From: Pseudomonadota bacterium
Lineage (GTDB): Bacteria > Pseudomonadota > Alphaproteobacteria > Sphingomonadales > Sphingomonadaceae
DNA: 64,000 nucleotides
Assembly (NCBI GenBank): GCA_023416515.1
Contig: JAEZHP010000030.1
Span: 3,164-67,163, forward strand
Direction: 5' to 3'
Shown here piece by piece: positions 50,429 through 58,818 of this stretch. Position 1 is the first letter of the stretch; every line of letters begins with the position of its first letter. The position numbers and the translations under genes were made by a program. The notes under the pieces are model-generated. The model made no database searches. It was not told where the DNA came from and was given only the letters and a program-made list of their open reading frames with translations.

Positions 50429-51294
50429 CCGTCGCGGCTCCACCGCGCGAAGATCGCCGTTGGAAGGAGCAGTCCGCGCGCTTCCTCGCGCACCGCCATG
50501 TCGCCGCACTCGACCCTGCCGCCGAGGTCGCCGAGCGCCTGGTTGAGTAGCTCGCCGATCGCCAACGCCGACATGCGCACCGCATAGACAGTGAGCACGA
50601 GGAATCGGCTGTCCGTGTCGAGAAGCTTGCGGCAATCGGCGATGAGGCCCGGCAGGCCCTCTTCCAGCCGCCACACCTCGCCGGTCGGCCCGCGGCCGAA
50701 CTTGGGCGGGTCGAGGATGATCCCGTCATAGCGCCGCCCGCGGCGAACCTCGCGCGCGGTGAACTTGGCGGCGTCGTCGATCATCCAGCGGATTGGCCGA
50801 TCGGTCATGCCGCTCAATGCCGCATTGGCCTTGCCCGCCTCGACCGACTTCTTCGACGCGTCGACATGGGTGAGCCGGGCCCCGGTCGCGGACATCGCAA
50901 GCGTTCCGACGCCGGTATAGCCGAACAGGTTCATGGCCTCGCTGCCCTCGCCGAGCCGCTGGCGCATCCACGCCCATTGCGGCGCCATGTCCGGGAAGAA
51001 GGCGAGGTGGCGGAACGGCGTCGCCTGGGCTCGGAAGCGCACTTCCTCCCAATTCAGCTCCCAACCCTCGCGCGGAACCGGCCGTGCGAACTGCCAGCGC
51101 CCGCCGCCGTCCTCGTCGCTGCCCGGGATGAACTCGCCGTCGGCGTCCCACTCGGCCGAAGCGGGAGCCCACATCGCCTGAGGCTCCGGGCGGATGAAAC
51201 GATAGGGGCCGTAGCGCTCCAGCTTGCGGCCATGGCCGGAGTCGACCAGGCCGTAATCGGCCCAGGGCTCCGCGATCAGGGTGTCGAGCTTCAC
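50425..51294 (-). CDS. Class I SAM-dependent RNA methyltransferase (RlmI-like)
   Basis: 289 residues from a GTG at 51294, overlapping the M16 stop as GTGA. The Rossmann fold shows SAM-binding NLFGYTGVGTLAM, the acidic end of strand two LTHVDASKKSV and the catalytic-loop motif DGIILDPPKFGRG, typical of cytosine-C5 methyltransferases of the RlmI/RlmK group. An N-terminal PUA domain is not obvious. The target RNA cannot be told from sequence. Confidence 0.85.
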   Translation of the reverse strand: MKLDTLIAEPWADYGLVDSGHGRKLERYGPYRFIRPEPQAMWAPASAEWDADGEFIPGSDEDGGGRWQFARPVPREGWELNWEEVRFRAQATPFRHLAFFPDMAPQWAWMRQRLGEGSEAMNLFGYTGVGTLAMSATGARLTHVDASKKSVEAGKANAALSGMTDRPIRWMIDDAAKFTAREVRRGRRYDGIILDPPKFGRGPTGEVWRLEEGLPGLIADCRKLLDTDSRFLVLTVYAVRMSALAIGELLNQALGDLGGRVECGDMAVREEARGLLLPTAIFARWSRDG

Positions 51295-52517
51295 GCCGCG
51301 CGGACCGCCGGGACTCCGATCGTCGCTCGCGCCTTCGGCCCAGCAAGCATGCGCGCGCCCGCCGCCCGCACCTGGTCGAGAGTCACAGCGTCGATCTCGG
51401 CGACCGTTTCGGAGGGTTCGCGGAGATCGCCATAGGTCGACAGCGTCCTCGCCACGTAATTGGCCTGGCCCCAACTGCTCTCCAGGCTGAGCAATAGCCC
51501 CGCCTTCGCCTGGGCCTTGGCGCGCTCGAGCTCGCGCTCGCTGAGGTCGCTCGCGGCGCGGGCGAGCACGTCGAGAATGAGGTCCGACGCGGCCGCCGCC
51601 TGGCGCCGCGATGTCGCCGCATAAGCGTAGAAAATCCCGCTATCGCGATAGGGCGTCAGCGAGGCCCACACTGAATAAGCAAGCCCCCGCTCCTCGCGAA
51701 CCGCCTGGAACAGCCGGCACGACGCCCCGCTTCCGACGACGTCGGCGAACAGGCGCGAAGCATAATAATCGGGATGCGGGTGGCACGGAGCGGCGAAGGC
51801 CGCGGTGAGGTGCGCCTGGTCCGCGCGCGCCCGGCTCGCCCGCACTCCGCCGCCGAAATGGGCGGCCTCGGCATGGTCGATCAGGCCCGCCGGCAACGCT
51901 CCGAACCGTACGGCGGCAAGCTCGACAAGCCGCTCGTGATCGACCTTGCCGGCGGCGACCAGGGTCACGCTTCCGGCGCGATATTGCGACGTCCGCCAGC
52001 CATGGAGGTCGTCGACGGTGATCGCGGCGATGCTTCCTTCGTCGCCGAGCACCGAGCGGCCGAGCGGCTGGTCGGGATAGGCCGCGGTCCACAGCTCGTC
52101 GAAGATGATGTCCGACGGCGTGTCGCGCGCCTCGCCCAGCTCCTGGAGAACCACCTCCTTCTCGCGCGCGAGGTCGTCGGCGGCGAAATGGGGATGGAGG
52201 ATCATGTCCGAGAGAAGCTCGATTCCGAGCGGCAGGTGCTCGGCGAGAAGGGTCGCGCTGAAGCTCGTCCCTTCGCGGTCGGTGGCGGCATTGAGGTCGC
52301 CGCCGACATCCTCGATCGCCTCGCTGATCTCGCGCGCGGTTCGCCCGCCCGCGCCCTTGAACACCATATGCTCGTAGAGATGGGCGATTCCGTTGAGCGC
52401 GGCCGGCTCGTGCCGCGACCCCGCTTCGGCATAGAGGCCGACCGCGACGGTCTCGAAGCCGGGCATCGCTCGGCTGGCGACGCGAAGGCCGTTGGGCAGG
52501 GTGGTGAGCTTCATCAT
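51291..52517 (-). CDS. M16 family zinc metallopeptidase
   Basis: About 408 residues, homologous to mitochondrial processing peptidase and PqqF/L types. The inverted zinc motif H-x-x-E-H is in AHLYEHMVFKG, and the downstream Glu ligand in EKEVVLQELGEA; the C-terminal half-domain has the R-Y pair region VREERGLAYSVWA. Two ATG codons in tandem start the gene at 52517 or 52514. M16 genes regularly follow surf1 in the alphaproteobacterial cta cluster. Confidence 0.92.
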   Translation of the reverse strand: MMKLTTLPNGLRVASRAMPGFETVAVGLYAEAGSRHEPAALNGIAHLYEHMVFKGAGGRTAREISEAIEDVGGDLNAATDREGTSFSATLLAEHLPLGIELLSDMILHPHFAADDLAREKEVVLQELGEARDTPSDIIFDELWTAAYPDQPLGRSVLGDEGSIAAITVDDLHGWRTSQYRAGSVTLVAAGKVDHERLVELAAVRFGALPAGLIDHAEAAHFGGGVRASRARADQAHLTAAFAAPCHPHPDYYASRLFADVVGSGASCRLFQAVREERGLAYSVWASLTPYRDSGIFYAYAATSRRQAAAASDLILDVLARAASDLSERELERAKAQAKAGLLLSLESSWGQANYVARTLSTYGDLREPSETVAEIDAVTLDQVRAAGARMLAGPKARATIGVPAVRAA

Positions 52518-52530
52518 GGAGGCGCGGAAC

Positions 52531-53307
52531 TTAAGAGTTCGGGGCGCCGCCCGCAACCGAGCGGCGGCGACCCCGCTTCGGGCCGAGCACGAGCCGCGCT
52601 GCCGATCCCCCGCCGCGCCGCCCGCTGAACAACAGGCCGCCGTCGAGATAGGAAGGATCGCCCATCTCGGCGACGAAGCGCCGCGCCCAATCCGCGCTGA
52701 CCGAGTCGGTCTGGCGGTCAAGCTCCACCTCGGAAAGGTCGGCGCTGACTCCGGAGAGGCCGAGCAGCCCCGCGATGGCATCGATCGACCTCTGCGGGTC
52801 TTCGGCGACCTCCTCGTAGACCAGGCGAAGCGGCCGGATGCCGTTGCGGGCGAAATAGCATTCCCAGCGCGCCTGGCCGTGGGCGAGGCGGGTCAGCCGG
52901 TCGGCGATGAGCCGCCCGCCGTAACGCGGCTCGCCGCCGGCCCGAACGGTCGATTTGTACTGGCCAGTCTGCTGGGCTCGGACCAGCGAGATCGCCTGGG
53001 CGAGGAGGTCGTTGCGGCGCAGGTGGATGAAATGGAGGCCCGGGAGCCGCTCCGCCCACCTCGTCCGCTCCGCCAGGTCGAAATGGGGCGAGAAGACCTT
53101 GAACCCGTAGATGCCGTTGTCGCTGCTCGCCTTGTCGAGCTTGTCGGCGAGCACCGCCGGGTCGCGGAGCATTTGCTCGACCACATCCGGCCGAGCGAAC
53201 AATTCCCAGGGATTGCCGAGTTTGCCTGTCGACTTGAGCAGGCGGGCGAGAAAGGTGCTTCCCGACCGAGCCTCGCCGCAGATCACATAGCCCTTGCGGG
53301 GACTCAC
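52531..53307 (-). CDS. Sulfotransferase (Stf0-like) inside the cta operon
   Basis: 258 residues from a GTG at 53307 overlapping the surf1 stop as GTGA. The PAPS loop is VICGEARSGSTFLARLL, followed by TGKLGNPWELF, FIHLRRNDLLAQAISLVRAQ and the dimer/3'-phosphate segment, as in trehalose 2-sulfotransferase. The substrate is unknown. In related genomes the place between surf1 and the M16 peptidase is commonly held by thrC, which is missing here. Confidence 0.87.
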   Translation of the reverse strand: MSPRKGYVICGEARSGSTFLARLLKSTGKLGNPWELFARPDVVEQMLRDPAVLADKLDKASSDNGIYGFKVFSPHFDLAERTRWAERLPGLHFIHLRRNDLLAQAISLVRAQQTGQYKSTVRAGGEPRYGGRLIADRLTRLAHGQARWECYFARNGIRPLRLVYEEVAEDPQRSIDAIAGLLGLSGVSADLSEVELDRQTDSVSADWARRFVAEMGDPSYLDGGLLFSGRRGGGSAARLVLGPKRGRRRSVAGGAPNS

Positions 53308-53915
53308 GCCGCTCCCCCCGGCTTCCTCCGCCGAAGCGCGAGCACGTAGATCACTGCGGCGGCAAGCGCGAAGAAGAACCATTGGACGGCATAAGCGAGG
53401 TGGTTGTTCGGGATGTCCTCGACCCGCGGCGGAGCGCTGGTCTCGAGCCCGGGCGCGGCCTGGGCGGCAGTGAGGATGATCGGGTGGCCCGGCTCGGTCG
53501 TCCCGACCACCCCCGCGACCGTCGCCGGAAGGGTCAGCCGGCGCGCCGCATCCGGTCGCTGCGACCAGCCGGAATTGACCTGGAGCCGCCCCGCCCATCC
53601 CGGCTCGCCCGGCCGGCACGGCACGTAGAAAGCATAGCCGCTCGCTCCGGCGAGGCTTCGGCCGGCGCGGGCGCTGACCTCGACGTCGCGCGCTCTGCAG
53701 CTCACCAGCGCTCGGCGGAAGGCGATCGGCCGTTCCGGCATATCCGTCCCGAGCAAGGGATCGAGATCGATCGCGGGCTGGCTCTGCGCGGCGGCGAGCT
53801 CGACGAGCATCCGCTCCTTCCACTGCGCACGCTGAAGCTGCCACACGCCGAGGGCGATCATCACCGCTACCGCGGCCGCGACGAGGATCGTCGGAACGAT
53901 CGGAAGCCGCCTCAC
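53304..53915 (-). CDS. SURF1 family cytochrome oxidase assembly protein
   Basis: 203 residues with the two membrane helices typical of SURF1, one near the N-terminus (TILVAAAVAVMIALGVWQLQRAQWKE holds the GxWQLxR motif, here quoted in part as LGVWQLQRAQWKE) and one at the end (WFFFALAAAVIYVLALRRRK) following the NNHLAYAVQWF motif. It helps place haem a in subunit I. GTG start overlaps the DUF983 stop. Confidence 0.92.
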   Translation of the reverse strand: MRRLPIVPTILVAAAVAVMIALGVWQLQRAQWKERMLVELAAAQSQPAIDLDPLLGTDMPERPIAFRRALVSCRARDVEVSARAGRSLAGASGYAFYVPCRPGEPGWAGRLQVNSGWSQRPDAARRLTLPATVAGVVGTTEPGHPIILTAAQAAPGLETSAPPRVEDIPNNHLAYAVQWFFFALAAAVIYVLALRRRKPGGAA

Positions 53916-54307
53916 CGCCTATCCCCGTGCCGGGCCTCGGCGGCCCCGCGGCGATATTCGAGGATAAGCAGAAGCGCCTTGGCGATGCGAAGGCTTCCGA
54001 TCACTGCGGCGGTGCCGATGGGCACCCACAGAAGCAGGTGAACCCAGAAAGGGGGCTCGGCGGCAAGCTCGAGCCACACCGCGAGAGCAGTGAGCAGCGC
54101 GCCCACTCCCAGGGTGAGGAAGGCCGCCGGCCCGTCGCCGACGTTGAAGGCGGAGAAATCGAGACCGCAGGCCTGGCAATGGGGTGCGAAGCGCACCGGC
54201 CCGGCGAACAAGGTCTTGTTGTCGCAGCGCGGGCACAGGCCGCGGAGCGCCGCCTGGAACGCTCCACTCCCGCTTGCGGGAGGGGTCGGGGGTGGGGTCA
54301 CGGGCAT
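53912..54307 (-). CDS. DUF983 family membrane protein
   Basis: 131 residues. Two CxxC pairs (LCPRCDNKTLF and PHCQACGLDFS) form a likely zinc ribbon, followed by two hydrophobic helices (FLTLGVGALLTALAVWLEL and LLWVPIGTAAVIGSLRIAK). Regular member of the cta operon; probably helps oxidase assembly. The first 17 residues (Pro/Thr/Ser-rich) are encoded by an inverted-repeat element, and the gene may originally have started further in. Confidence 0.87.
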   Translation of the reverse strand: MPVTPPPTPPASGSGAFQAALRGLCPRCDNKTLFAGPVRFAPHCQACGLDFSAFNVGDGPAAFLTLGVGALLTALAVWLELAAEPPFWVHLLLWVPIGTAAVIGSLRIAKALLLILEYRRGAAEARHGDRR

Positions 54308-54364
54308 CGCGCGCGGCGGCTCCTGAAGGCCCACCCCTTGATCCCCTCCCGCAAGCGGGAGGGG
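54267..54364. repeat. Pair of inverted copies of a GC-rich palindromic repeat
   Basis: CTCCCGC-TT-GCGGGAG at 54267-54282, followed by GGGGTCGGGGGTGGGG, and CCCCTCCCGC-AA-GCGGGAGGGG at 54343-54364 preceded by GGCCCACCCCTTGAT. The second, read on the minus strand, repeats the first including its G-rich flank, so the two copies face each other about 60 bases apart. The right-hand copy can act as a hairpin between ctaE and the DUF983 gene; the left-hand copy lies inside the DUF983 coding region. Confidence 0.7.
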
Positions 54365-54374
54365 AGATTTGAGA

Positions 54375-55199
54375 TCAATGATATTGGGCGCCCCAACCGC
54401 CCCACACGTAGATGCACAGGAAGAGGAACAGCCACACCACGTCGACGAAGTGCCAGTACCAGGCGGCAGCCTCGAAGCCGAAATGCTGCCGGGGCGTGAA
54501 GTGGCCCTTATGCGCACGGATCGCGCAGATGATCAGGAAGATCGTCCCGACGATGACGTGGAAGCCGTGGAAGCCGGTCGCCATGAAGAAGACCGACGTA
54601 TAGACGTTGTCGCCGAAGCCGAACGGCGCGTGCATATATTCGTAGGCCTGGACTCCGGTGAAGACGAGGCCAAGGCCGACGGTCAGCCAAAGGCCCTGGA
54701 TCAGCCCCTTGCGGTCGCCGTGGATGAGCGCGTGGTGGGCCCAGGTCACGGTCGTTCCCGAGCAGAGCAGGATCATCGTGTTGAGCAGCGGCCAAGTGAA
54801 CGGATCGAGGACGTGCATGCCCTCGGGCGGCCACACTCCGCCGACGCTCTCCACCGCGGACGGGAACAGGGACGCGTTGAAATAGGCCCAGAACCAGGCG
54901 ACGAAGAACATCACCTCGGAGGCGATGAACAGGATCATTCCGTAGCGCAGGTGGAGCTGGACGATCGGGGTATGGTCGCCGCGATGGGCCTCGCGGACGA
55001 CGTCCACCCACCAGCTGAACATCGTGAACAGGACGCCGATCACTCCGGCGCCGAACACCCAGGGGCCGCCGGTGCCGAAATGGTCCGGGTGGAACCACAT
55101 GACGAGGCCGAGGAACAGCACTCCGGCGCTGATCGATCCGATCAGCGGCCACAGGCTCGGCTCGAGGATGTGATACTGGTGGTTCTTGGCTCCAGCCAT
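54375..55199 (-). CDS. ctaE: Cytochrome c oxidase subunit III
   Basis: 274 residues, seven helices. Family marks: VVREAHRGDHTPIVQLHLRY, FIASEVMFFVAWFWAYFN, LLCSGTTVTWAHHAL, GFHGFHVIVGTIFL and the last WYWHFVDVVWLFLFLCIYVW. Structural subunit of the aa3-type oxidase, stabilising subunit I. A 50-base gap separates it from ctaG. Confidence 0.96.
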   Translation of the reverse strand: MAGAKNHQYHILEPSLWPLIGSISAGVLFLGLVMWFHPDHFGTGGPWVFGAGVIGVLFTMFSWWVDVVREAHRGDHTPIVQLHLRYGMILFIASEVMFFVAWFWAYFNASLFPSAVESVGGVWPPEGMHVLDPFTWPLLNTMILLCSGTTVTWAHHALIHGDRKGLIQGLWLTVGLGLVFTGVQAYEYMHAPFGFGDNVYTSVFFMATGFHGFHVIVGTIFLIICAIRAHKGHFTPRQHFGFEAAAWYWHFVDVVWLFLFLCIYVWGGWGAQYH

Positions 55200-55249
55200 G
55201 CGTTTCGTCCCTGTCGATCGTTCCGGCTCGCGCCGTCTTTGGGTTGCCT

Positions 55250-55828
55250 CTAGCTTCCGCTTTGCGGCTGCTCAACCGGATAAAAGGTGTAGGAAAGCGT
55301 GATCTCGGTGATGTCCCTCGCGTCGGGATCGTCGAGGATCGCCGGATCGACGTAGAAGATCACCGGCATCTGCACTTCCTGCCCCGCCTGGAGCGTCTGC
55401 TCGGTGAAGCAGAAGCACTGGATCTTGTTGAAATATTTGCCGGCCTGGACCGGAGTGACGTTGAACGTCGCGGTGCCGGTCAGCGCGTGGGTGGACATGT
55501 TGCGGGCGCGGTAGAGCGCCATGTTGCGCTGGCCGATCGGAACGGTGCGGTGGGTCTGCACCGGCTGGAAGCGCCACTGGAGGTTGCGGTCGGTGTTGGC
55601 GTCGAAGCGGATGCTGACCGACTGACCGGGCACCGGCCGCACCTGCGCGGCGACCGCCTCGTCCACCTTCATCGTGGTGCCGGCGAAGCCCGTCACCTGG
55701 CAGAAGATCCGGTAGAGCGGCACGCTCGCGAATGCGAGGCCGACCATCGCCACAACGATCAGTGCGGCGATTGCGGCGGTCCGGCCGTTCTTGCGCGCGA
55801 GCCGCTGCTTTTCGGCGAGGCTCGTCAT
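55250..55828 (-). CDS. ctaG: Cytochrome c oxidase assembly protein CtaG (Cox11)
   Basis: 192 residues: one N-terminal helix then a periplasmic domain with the copper-binding motif KIQCFCFTEQTL. FCQVTGFAGTT after the helix and PVIFYVDPAI near the end are conserved. It delivers copper to the CuB site of subunit I. The ATG overlaps the small upstream gene. Confidence 0.95.
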   Translation of the reverse strand: MTSLAEKQRLARKNGRTAAIAALIVVAMVGLAFASVPLYRIFCQVTGFAGTTMKVDEAVAAQVRPVPGQSVSIRFDANTDRNLQWRFQPVQTHRTVPIGQRNMALYRARNMSTHALTGTATFNVTPVQAGKYFNKIQCFCFTEQTLQAGQEVQMPVIFYVDPAILDDPDARDITEITLSYTFYPVEQPQSGS

Positions 55829-55953
55829 TGCGCGCCCATCCGGGCGATGGTGATGAAGTAGAGAAGGATCACGAAGGCTGCGAGGGCGCCCCCCATCACC
55901 ATCGATCGGGCGCGCTGGCGGCGGCGGACTTCTTTGTGGTCGAGGTCGGTCAT
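55825..55953 (-). CDS. Small single-helix protein of the cta operon (CoxF-like)
   Basis: 42 residues: basic N-terminus DLDHKEVRRRQRARS, then one membrane helix MVMGGALAAFVILLYFITI. Overlaps both neighbours by 4 bases (ATGA). Tiny proteins of this shape occupy this place between ctaB and ctaG in many alphaproteobacteria and are called CoxF; the role is unclear. Confidence 0.8.
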   Translation of the reverse strand: MTDLDHKEVRRRQRARSMVMGGALAAFVILLYFITIARMGAQ

Positions 55954-56855
55954 GCGAGCAACATGCGGTCGGCGACGAGCGCGCCGAACAGCACGAAAAG
56001 ATAGAGGACGGAATATTTGAACAAGGTCTTCTCCGGCCTCATTGCCGCCGGATCCTCGGATCGGTTGCGAAGCACCGGCCAGGCGAGAGCGATGAAGACC
56101 AGCGACAGGACCGAGGCGACAATTCCGTAGATCGCTCCGGTCTCGCCGAGCGGCCACGGGGCGACCGCCACCGCGGCCATGATGATCGTGTAGATGAACA
56201 CCTGCTGCCGGGTGACCCGGAAACCGTGGGTCACCGGAAGCATCGGCACTCCGGCCTTCGCATAGTCGGTCCGCACGAACAGCGACAGCGCCCAGAAATG
56301 CGGCGGCGTCCAGGCGAACACCAGGGCAAAGAGAAGCACCGGCAGAAGCGCGACGTCGCCGGTCACCGCCGCCCAGCCGATCACCGGCGGGAAGGCGCCG
56401 GCCGCCCCGCCGATGACGATGTTCTGGGGAGTCCGCGGCTTCAGCCACATCGTGTAGATGACGACATAATAGAGGATCGACACGGTCAGCACCGCGGCCG
56501 CAAGCCAGTTGGTCGCGAGCCCCATCAGGAGCACTGAGAAAACCGACAGCGCGACCCCGAAGAACAGCGCCGAATCGCGGTCCATCCGGCCCGCCGGAAG
56601 CGGCCGCTTGGCGGTGCGCTTCATCTTGGCGTCCAGTTCCGCCTCATACCATTGGTTGAGCGCGCCGGCGGCGCCCGCGCCCAGGGCGATGCACAGGACT
56701 GCGGTGAAGGCGAGAACGGGGTGAAGAGTGCCCGGCGCCGCGAGCAGCCCGCACGCGCCCGTGAAGACGACGAGAGTCATCACCCGCGGCTTGGTCAGCG
56801 CGATGAAATCGCGCCATTCGGCGGGAAGGGTCGGTGAGCGGTCGGCGGCGATCAT
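55950..56855 (-). CDS. ctaB: Protohaem IX farnesyltransferase (haem O synthase)
   Basis: About 301 residues and nine helices of the UbiA superfamily. The first Asp motif region is NQWYEAELDAKMKRTAKRPL and the second DYAKAGVPMLPVTHG; TPPHFWALSL is a haem O synthase signature. It farnesylates haem b to haem O for aa3 oxidase. ATG at 56855 is used; the 16-codon extension is less likely. Confidence 0.94.
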   Translation of the reverse strand: MIAADRSPTLPAEWRDFIALTKPRVMTLVVFTGACGLLAAPGTLHPVLAFTAVLCIALGAGAAGALNQWYEAELDAKMKRTAKRPLPAGRMDRDSALFFGVALSVFSVLLMGLATNWLAAAVLTVSILYYVVIYTMWLKPRTPQNIVIGGAAGAFPPVIGWAAVTGDVALLPVLLFALVFAWTPPHFWALSLFVRTDYAKAGVPMLPVTHGFRVTRQQVFIYTIIMAAVAVAPWPLGETGAIYGIVASVLSLVFIALAWPVLRNRSEDPAAMRPEKTLFKYSVLYLFVLFGALVADRMLLA

Positions 56856-56960
56856 GATTGGCCCAGCCCTATAGGCCGGACTCCCCCTGGGGAGAAGGGC
56901 CATTTGCCCGCTACCGCATTGGTCCGGGCCGGAAACTGCCGGTGGCAGCTCAACCCTTCC

Positions 56961-57011
56961 CGCTCGTCCTGAGCGAAGTCGAAGGGCGTTTTCGAAGGCT
57001 CAGGGCGAGCG
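56961..57011. repeat. Palindromic intergenic repeat (CGTCCTGAGCGAAGTCGAAGG type)
   Basis: CGCTCGTCCTGAGC at 56961-56974 pairs with GCTCAGGGCGAGCG at 56998-57011 with one mismatch; the inner part GAAGTCGAAGGGCGTTTTCG has further short symmetry. Elements with this core are scattered in many sphingomonad intergenic regions. It lies between ctaB and the coxA terminator. Confidence 0.65.
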
Positions 57012-57050
57012 AGGATTGGGTGCCCTGCATTCATGCATTCCCCAGAAACG

Positions 57051-57080
57051 GAAGCGCCCGGAGTTTGCCCCGGGCGCTTC
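57051..57080 (-). terminator. Intrinsic terminator downstream of coxA
   Basis: A perfect 11-base stem, GAAGCGCCCGG at 57051-57061 and CCGGGCGCTTC at 57070-57080, with an eight-base loop. On the minus strand CGTTTC follows the stem. It lies 24 bases beyond the coxA stop, so part of coxB-coxA transcription should end here, uncoupling it from ctaB and later genes. Confidence 0.7.
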
Positions 57081-57104
57081 GCGTTTCAGCCTGAGCGGCC
57101 TGCC

Positions 57105-58808
57105 TTAATGATGCTTGGTGTCCTCGATCACCGGCAGGGTCTCGAACTGGTGGTACGGCGGCGGGCTGGACAGCGTCCATTCCAGCGTCGTGGCGCCTTC
57201 GCCCCAAGGATTGGCCGGCGCCTTCTTCCCGGCAACGAAGGTGTAGATGATGTTGAGGAAGAAGAAGATCATGCCGAAGGCCATGATCATGTAGCCGGTG
57301 GTGGCGAGCTCGTTCCACGGCTGGAAGGCCGGGGTGTAGTCCGGATAGCGCCGAGCCATTCCGTCCAGCCCGAGGAAGTGCATCGGGAAGAACAGGATGT
57401 TCACGCCCACGAAGAAGATCCAGAAGTGGAGCTGGCCGAGGATCTCGCTGTACATCCGGCCCGACATCTTCGGGAACCAGTAATAGAAGCCGGCGAACAG
57501 CGCGAACACCGCTCCCAGCGACAGCACATAGTGGAAGTGGGCGACGACGTAGTAGGTGTCGTGCATGTAGTTGTCGATGCCGCCGTTGGCGAGGACGACG
57601 CCGGTCACGCCGCCGACGGTGAACATGAAGATGAAGCCCAGCGCCCACATCATCGGCGTCTGGAAGGTCAGCGAGCCGCCCCACATGGTGGCGATCCAGC
57701 TGAACACCTTGATGCCGGTCGGGACCGCGATCACCATCGTCGCCGCGGTGAAGTACATCTTCGTGTTCACGTCCATTCCGACCGTGAACATGTGGTGAGC
57801 CCACACGATGAAGCCGATCACGCCGATCGCGACCATGGCGTAGGCCATGCCGAGATAGCCGAACACCGGCTTGCGGCTGAACGTCGCGACGATGTGGCTG
57901 ATCATGCCGAAGCCCGGCAGGATCATGATGTACACCTCGGGGTGGCCGAAGAACCAGAACAGGTGCTGGTAGAGGACCGGGTCGCCGCCGCCTTCCGCGT
58001 TGAAGAAGTCGGTTCCGAAGTTGCGGTCCGTGAGGAGCATGGTGATCGCGCCCGCGAGCACCGGCAGAGCCAGCAGAAGCAGGAAGGCGGTAACCAGCAC
58101 CGACCAGGCGAACAGCGGCATCTTGTGCAGCGTCATGCCCGGAGCGCGCATGTTGAAGATGGTCGTGATGAAGTTGATCGCGCCGAGGATCGAGCTCGCG
58201 CCCGCAAGGTGGAGCGAGAAGATCGCGAAATCGACCGCGGGGCCCTGGCTTCCGCTCGTCGAGAGCGGCGCATAGACCGTCCAGCCGGTGCCCGCGCCGA
58301 GCCCGCTTCCACCCGGCATGAACACCGAAGCGAGGAGCAGGAGGAAGGCCGGCGGAAGCAGCCAGAAGCTGATGTTGTTCATGCGCGGGAACGCCATGTC
58401 CGGCGCTCCGATCATGATCGGAACGAACCAGTTGCCGAAGCCGCCGATCATCGCCGGCATCACCATGAAGAACACCATGATGAGGCCGTGCGCGGTGATC
58501 AGCACGTTCCAGAAGTGGTTGGCGTTGTTGAAGTCCTGCGGACCCGCGCCGACCCAGGAGGCGAAGAAGTTCGCCCAGCCCTCGAGATACTGGATTCCGG
58601 GCTCGGCGAGCTCGACCCGCATCATGCCCGAGATTCCGCCGCCGATGATCCCCGCGATGATCGCGAAGATCAGGTACAGCGTGCCGATGTCCTTGTGGTT
58701 CGTCGACATGAACCAGCGGGCGAAGAAGCCCGGCTTATGGTCGGCATGTGCATCGTGATGGTCGTGGGCCGCCTCGAAGTGAGCGGCGTTGGCCGTGGTG
58801 TCCGTCAT
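57105..58808 (-). CDS. coxA: Cytochrome c oxidase subunit I (aa3 type)
   Basis: 567 residues, twelve helices. Haem a and a3/CuB ligands are in the segments ITAHGLIMVFFMVMPAM, WFFGHPEVYIMILPGFG (with the His-Tyr crosslink), WAHHMFTVGMD and THDTY-like MHDTYYVVAHFHYVLSLGA. The D-channel start NANHFW and the K-channel helix identify an A-type oxidase. The start ATG 58808 gives an N-terminus rich in His and Asp (AAHDHHDAHADHKPG). Follows coxB by ten bases. Confidence 0.97.
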   Translation of the reverse strand: MTDTTANAAHFEAAHDHHDAHADHKPGFFARWFMSTNHKDIGTLYLIFAIIAGIIGGGISGMMRVELAEPGIQYLEGWANFFASWVGAGPQDFNNANHFWNVLITAHGLIMVFFMVMPAMIGGFGNWFVPIMIGAPDMAFPRMNNISFWLLPPAFLLLLASVFMPGGSGLGAGTGWTVYAPLSTSGSQGPAVDFAIFSLHLAGASSILGAINFITTIFNMRAPGMTLHKMPLFAWSVLVTAFLLLLALPVLAGAITMLLTDRNFGTDFFNAEGGGDPVLYQHLFWFFGHPEVYIMILPGFGMISHIVATFSRKPVFGYLGMAYAMVAIGVIGFIVWAHHMFTVGMDVNTKMYFTAATMVIAVPTGIKVFSWIATMWGGSLTFQTPMMWALGFIFMFTVGGVTGVVLANGGIDNYMHDTYYVVAHFHYVLSLGAVFALFAGFYYWFPKMSGRMYSEILGQLHFWIFFVGVNILFFPMHFLGLDGMARRYPDYTPAFQPWNELATTGYMIMAFGMIFFFLNIIYTFVAGKKAPANPWGEGATTLEWTLSSPPPYHQFETLPVIEDTKHH

Positions 58809-58818
58809 GATCTGTGCC

